Assembly (NCBI GenBank): GCA_019155205.2
Contig: JAHNZQ020003146.1
Span: 737,208 to 801,207, forward strand
Direction: 5' to 3'
DNA: 64,000 nt
Origin: Gracilaria vermiculophylla
Lineage: Eukaryota; Rhodophyta; Florideophyceae; Gracilariales; Gracilariaceae
The position numbers and the translations under genes were made by a program. The notes beneath the pieces are model-generated. The model saw only the letters and a list, made by a program, of their open reading frames with translations. It was not told the origin of the DNA and made no database searches. Every line of letters begins with the position of its first letter. Position 1 is the stretch's first letter. This document shows positions 61,713 through 64,000 of this stretch, one piece after another.

Positions 61713-62349
61713 TTTGCCAAATGAATTGCGGAAAACGTGTATGAGAGCTCTAAAGACGTGTTTTTGTATGCTCTATCATAATATGATAAGGCATAGGTGA
61801 AGTTTTTTTTCACCCTCGATGGTGTCGCGAACCGTAAAACGGCTTATACACGATGAATCGGTTTTACCGACAGTGGGTTAGTTTAATCTAGCGCATACTG
61901 ATAAACAAATAGCCACGACGCATCTAAGACGCCACTTTTACTGTAAAGTGCGAGCGTAAGGTGTTGAATCGCCACCAGTGTAGGGTGAGAGCGACCCATC
62001 GCTGATACACCGCCGACACCGAGAGAGAAAGCTCTGTATCAGTATCACAACGCCGCCACGACCGGTGAGTGCGTATGAGAAAGGGCACACGCCGTCACCA
62101 TTGAAAGGACGCGAGCGAAAGCTATATAAACAAAGATAGACTACCTATTGTGAAAAAAGAAAAAGGGCAAGTGCCCTCGGGTTGTCCCGCATTCATTTGC
62201 CTGTTGATAGTCTACTCCCTACCACTGTGTCAAGCACCATTATTGCAAGATGACATCATCACAAAATCTCATAACTGTACGGCTACATAATTGAGTTTCA
62301 AAATATTCAAGTCCAAAAACCGTTTAAAAAACATAACAACTTTATCAAC
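61713..62349. other. AT-rich non-coding DNA left of the Tc1-like element
   Basis: No ORF of interest. A GCTATATAAAC string lies at about 62120. It is probably flank plus the end of the Tc1-like transposon. I could not define the terminal inverted repeats. Confidence 0.4.
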
Positions 62350-63299
62350 TTAAAGTCTCTTTTGGCGACTTGGTAACTGCTTTTCCCACCTTTTTTGCTG
62401 AATAACGCTAATACAGCGTTTAGGCATTGAATTGATGTAGCCATTAATTGTCCAAACTGAAATATTGTCCCAGCAATTCTTAGTACAGTTTTTTAAATCA
62501 AAAACTGTGCTGAATTGCCTGCCATGGCCATGAACCATTCTTGACAATAGACCCCATACATTTTCAATGGCGTTCAAGTCCGGTGAGAGCGCTGCCCATT
62601 CCATAACATGAATGCTTGCTTCTTTGGGCCAGTCTGCCACCAATTTAGATTTGTGTACCGGGGCATTATCTTGTTGAAAAACAAAATTTTCTCCGTGTAC
62701 ATAATATCCAAAAGGTAGCATGTAGTTATTAAGAACTTCCTGATAGCGTGCAGAGTTCATATGTCTATCAATAAAAGCAATTTCTTTTTTTCCATACTTT
62801 GATATACCAGCCCATACTATTACAGAACCACCTCCAGAATGTCTTTTATAAAATTCTGAACGTTCCTTTCTAAGATCATGCCAGTAATACTTTAAACAAT
62901 CTGGACCATCCACGTTAAACTTTTTTTTCGTTAGAAAATATTACTGTGCTCCATTGATCTTTCCAGTGCGCCATGTTTGCACACCAATAAATTCTTTTTT
63001 GTTTGTGATGTTCTTCCAGAAAGAAAGTTTTCTTCATCCTTATGTACTTGAACAAATTTTTCTAATTAATTTTCCTCCATATTGTTGACTTAGATACATT
63101 AAGGTTTAAGTTTTTTGCAACATTCTTGCCTGAAACGTTTCCTCGACACAGTTCCCGTTTAATACCGCGCTTATCTGCTGAACTGAGAAGATTGGGACGC
63201 CTCCAAATGTCGGCCAATTTCGGCATATGATTTTCCGTTAGCCTTGAATTGTACATTTTCAAGCTGTTCGGAGCGCGACAGAGGTGATCCTCGAGCCAT
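62350..63299 (-). pseudogene. Tc1/mariner (DD34E) transposase pseudogene
   Basis: The frame begins at ATG 63299 (MARGSPLSRSEQLENVQF, an HTH of the type that starts K-x-Y-A-E-I-G-R). It shifts frame near 63205, continues GNVSGKNVAKNLNLNVSKST to a TAG at 63062-63064, and goes on in frame through HKQKRIYWCANMAHWKDQW. It shifts again at an A8 run (62921-62928 on the plus strand), then is open to 62350. Catalytic positions: VIFSNEKK (Asn where the first Asp should be), FQQDNAPVHKS (second Asp) and SPDLNAIENVWG (Glu), with 34 residues between the last two. Two shifts, a stop and the lost Asp make it inactive. Confidence 0.85.
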
Positions 63300-64000
63300 A
63301 TTGATGGATGTTGATGATGTATTGTAATGATTATGAAACGGGTTTTACTTATATGCTCTGCAAAAGGCGCACTACAGTACTACTTTGGCGCGTTTTTTAG
63401 GCGTGATATGATTTTGAAACGCACAGTACAAACCATGTCCTCAACGCTTTGCAGTTGCGCCAAATGATTTGCGTGTGTGTAATGTTGTACTTTTGTAAGC
63501 AAAAACCCGCAAACAACTCACAAAACTTTACATTTTGTATATACATCAAAATCTTTACAAAACACTACACAACAACAAAATGACAATGTAAATACACAAA
63601 TGTCTGCTTTATTACAACAACAACAACGGGTAATTACCCAAAATGTTGTATACATAACCAAACAGTTCATCTTCCTCATTTTTACTCCGAGAACAAAACT
63701 TTCACAGCTTCTACCATGCGCGTTTTTTTTGCATGAACAGGCAGCAAAAGCTTAACACATTTTGGGATACACACAACTCTTCAAAACAAAATTAATTCCA
63801 CCAGTACTATACAGAAAAACTTCGTTAACATTCCCACCACAATTGTGGCTCCAGCAGCCCCACACATTATTCATTTTATTTTCAAAACCGTTTCAAAACC
63901 GTTTTGTCTATCACAAACTTTTAATAAAAACAATGCAATATCGTATCGCGAAAAGAACACCCCATTGTATCTCACACTTGCAACAAATGAAGAAAGCCAC
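63300..64000. other. AT-rich non-coding DNA at window end
   Basis: No gene is seen on either strand. ACA-rich microsatellite-like sequence (ACAACAACAAC) occurs near 63610-63630. It may include the right end of the Tc1-like element. Confidence 0.4.

Noticed and set aside
61713..63480. Terminal inverted repeats of the Tc1-like element
   Set aside because: Only an ACTGTA-type hexamer (62275 and, inverted, near 63375) matched; too short to claim.

Overview
The window reads as nuclear DNA of a photosynthetic eukaryote with very few introns, most likely a red alga (inferred, not proven). The support is plastid-type proteins (a thylakoid-lumen pentapeptide-repeat protein, a BSD2-like DnaJ-zinc-finger protein, a D-type ABC transporter with a transit-like N-terminus) beside general eukaryotic genes (importin alpha, eIF4E, eL32, BDP1, RPF1, TRAPPC12, DONSON). 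Nearly all of these are uninterrupted ORFs. Only two introns are visible: one in the eIF4E CDS and one probable 5'-UTR intron in the eL32 gene. Two 100-N gaps (16117-16216 and 61613-61712) show it is a scaffold.

Region 1 (1-18.1 kb) is a transposon graveyard. It holds three PIF/Harbinger-like elements, each with a DDE transposase and a Myb/SANT-like ORF facing each other, and a degraded tyrosine-recombinase retrotransposon (about 4.36-8.67 kb) with direct terminal repeats. It also holds a pogo/Tigger-like transposase cut by a gap and two inverted copies of a ~480-bp repeat. Between the two ORFs of the third Harbinger element sits a full-length alpha-tubulin pseudogene with three nonsense codons and no frameshift.

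Region 2 (18.2-34.0 kb) is a normal gene block of moderate GC: a PfkB sugar kinase, a single-chain NAD(P) transhydrogenase, a lumenal pentapeptide protein, a GH31 glycosidase, an ABCD transporter, and a fused PabA-PabB (folate branch).

Region 3 (34.3-55 kb) has rising GC and mostly informational or trafficking genes: DONSON, eIF4E, BDP1, eL32, a Ser-rich small protein, TRAPPC12, a DoxX-like membrane protein, a FUSC-type transporter, an unknown gene behind two perfect E2F-type palindromes, a BSD2-like zinc-finger protein and importin alpha. About 4 kb (41-45 kb) shows no gene.

Region 4 (56.2-61.6 kb) is extremely GC-rich with triplet repeats: RPF1, a possible hemerythrin-like protein, a calcineurin-B/CHP-like EF-hand protein, and a DnaJ C-terminal-domain protein with no J domain. 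It ends in about 101 consecutive C and a gap. Beyond the gap (61.7-64 kb) the DNA is AT-rich and holds a dead Tc1/mariner (DD34E) element.

Several close head-to-head pairs suggest shared promoters: ABCD/PabAB, BDP1/eL32, BSD2-like/importin alpha, RPF1/hemerythrin-like and CHP-like/DnaJ-CTD. No RNA genes or CRISPR arrays were recognised. I could run no searches: family calls rest on recognised motifs and remembered family sequences.
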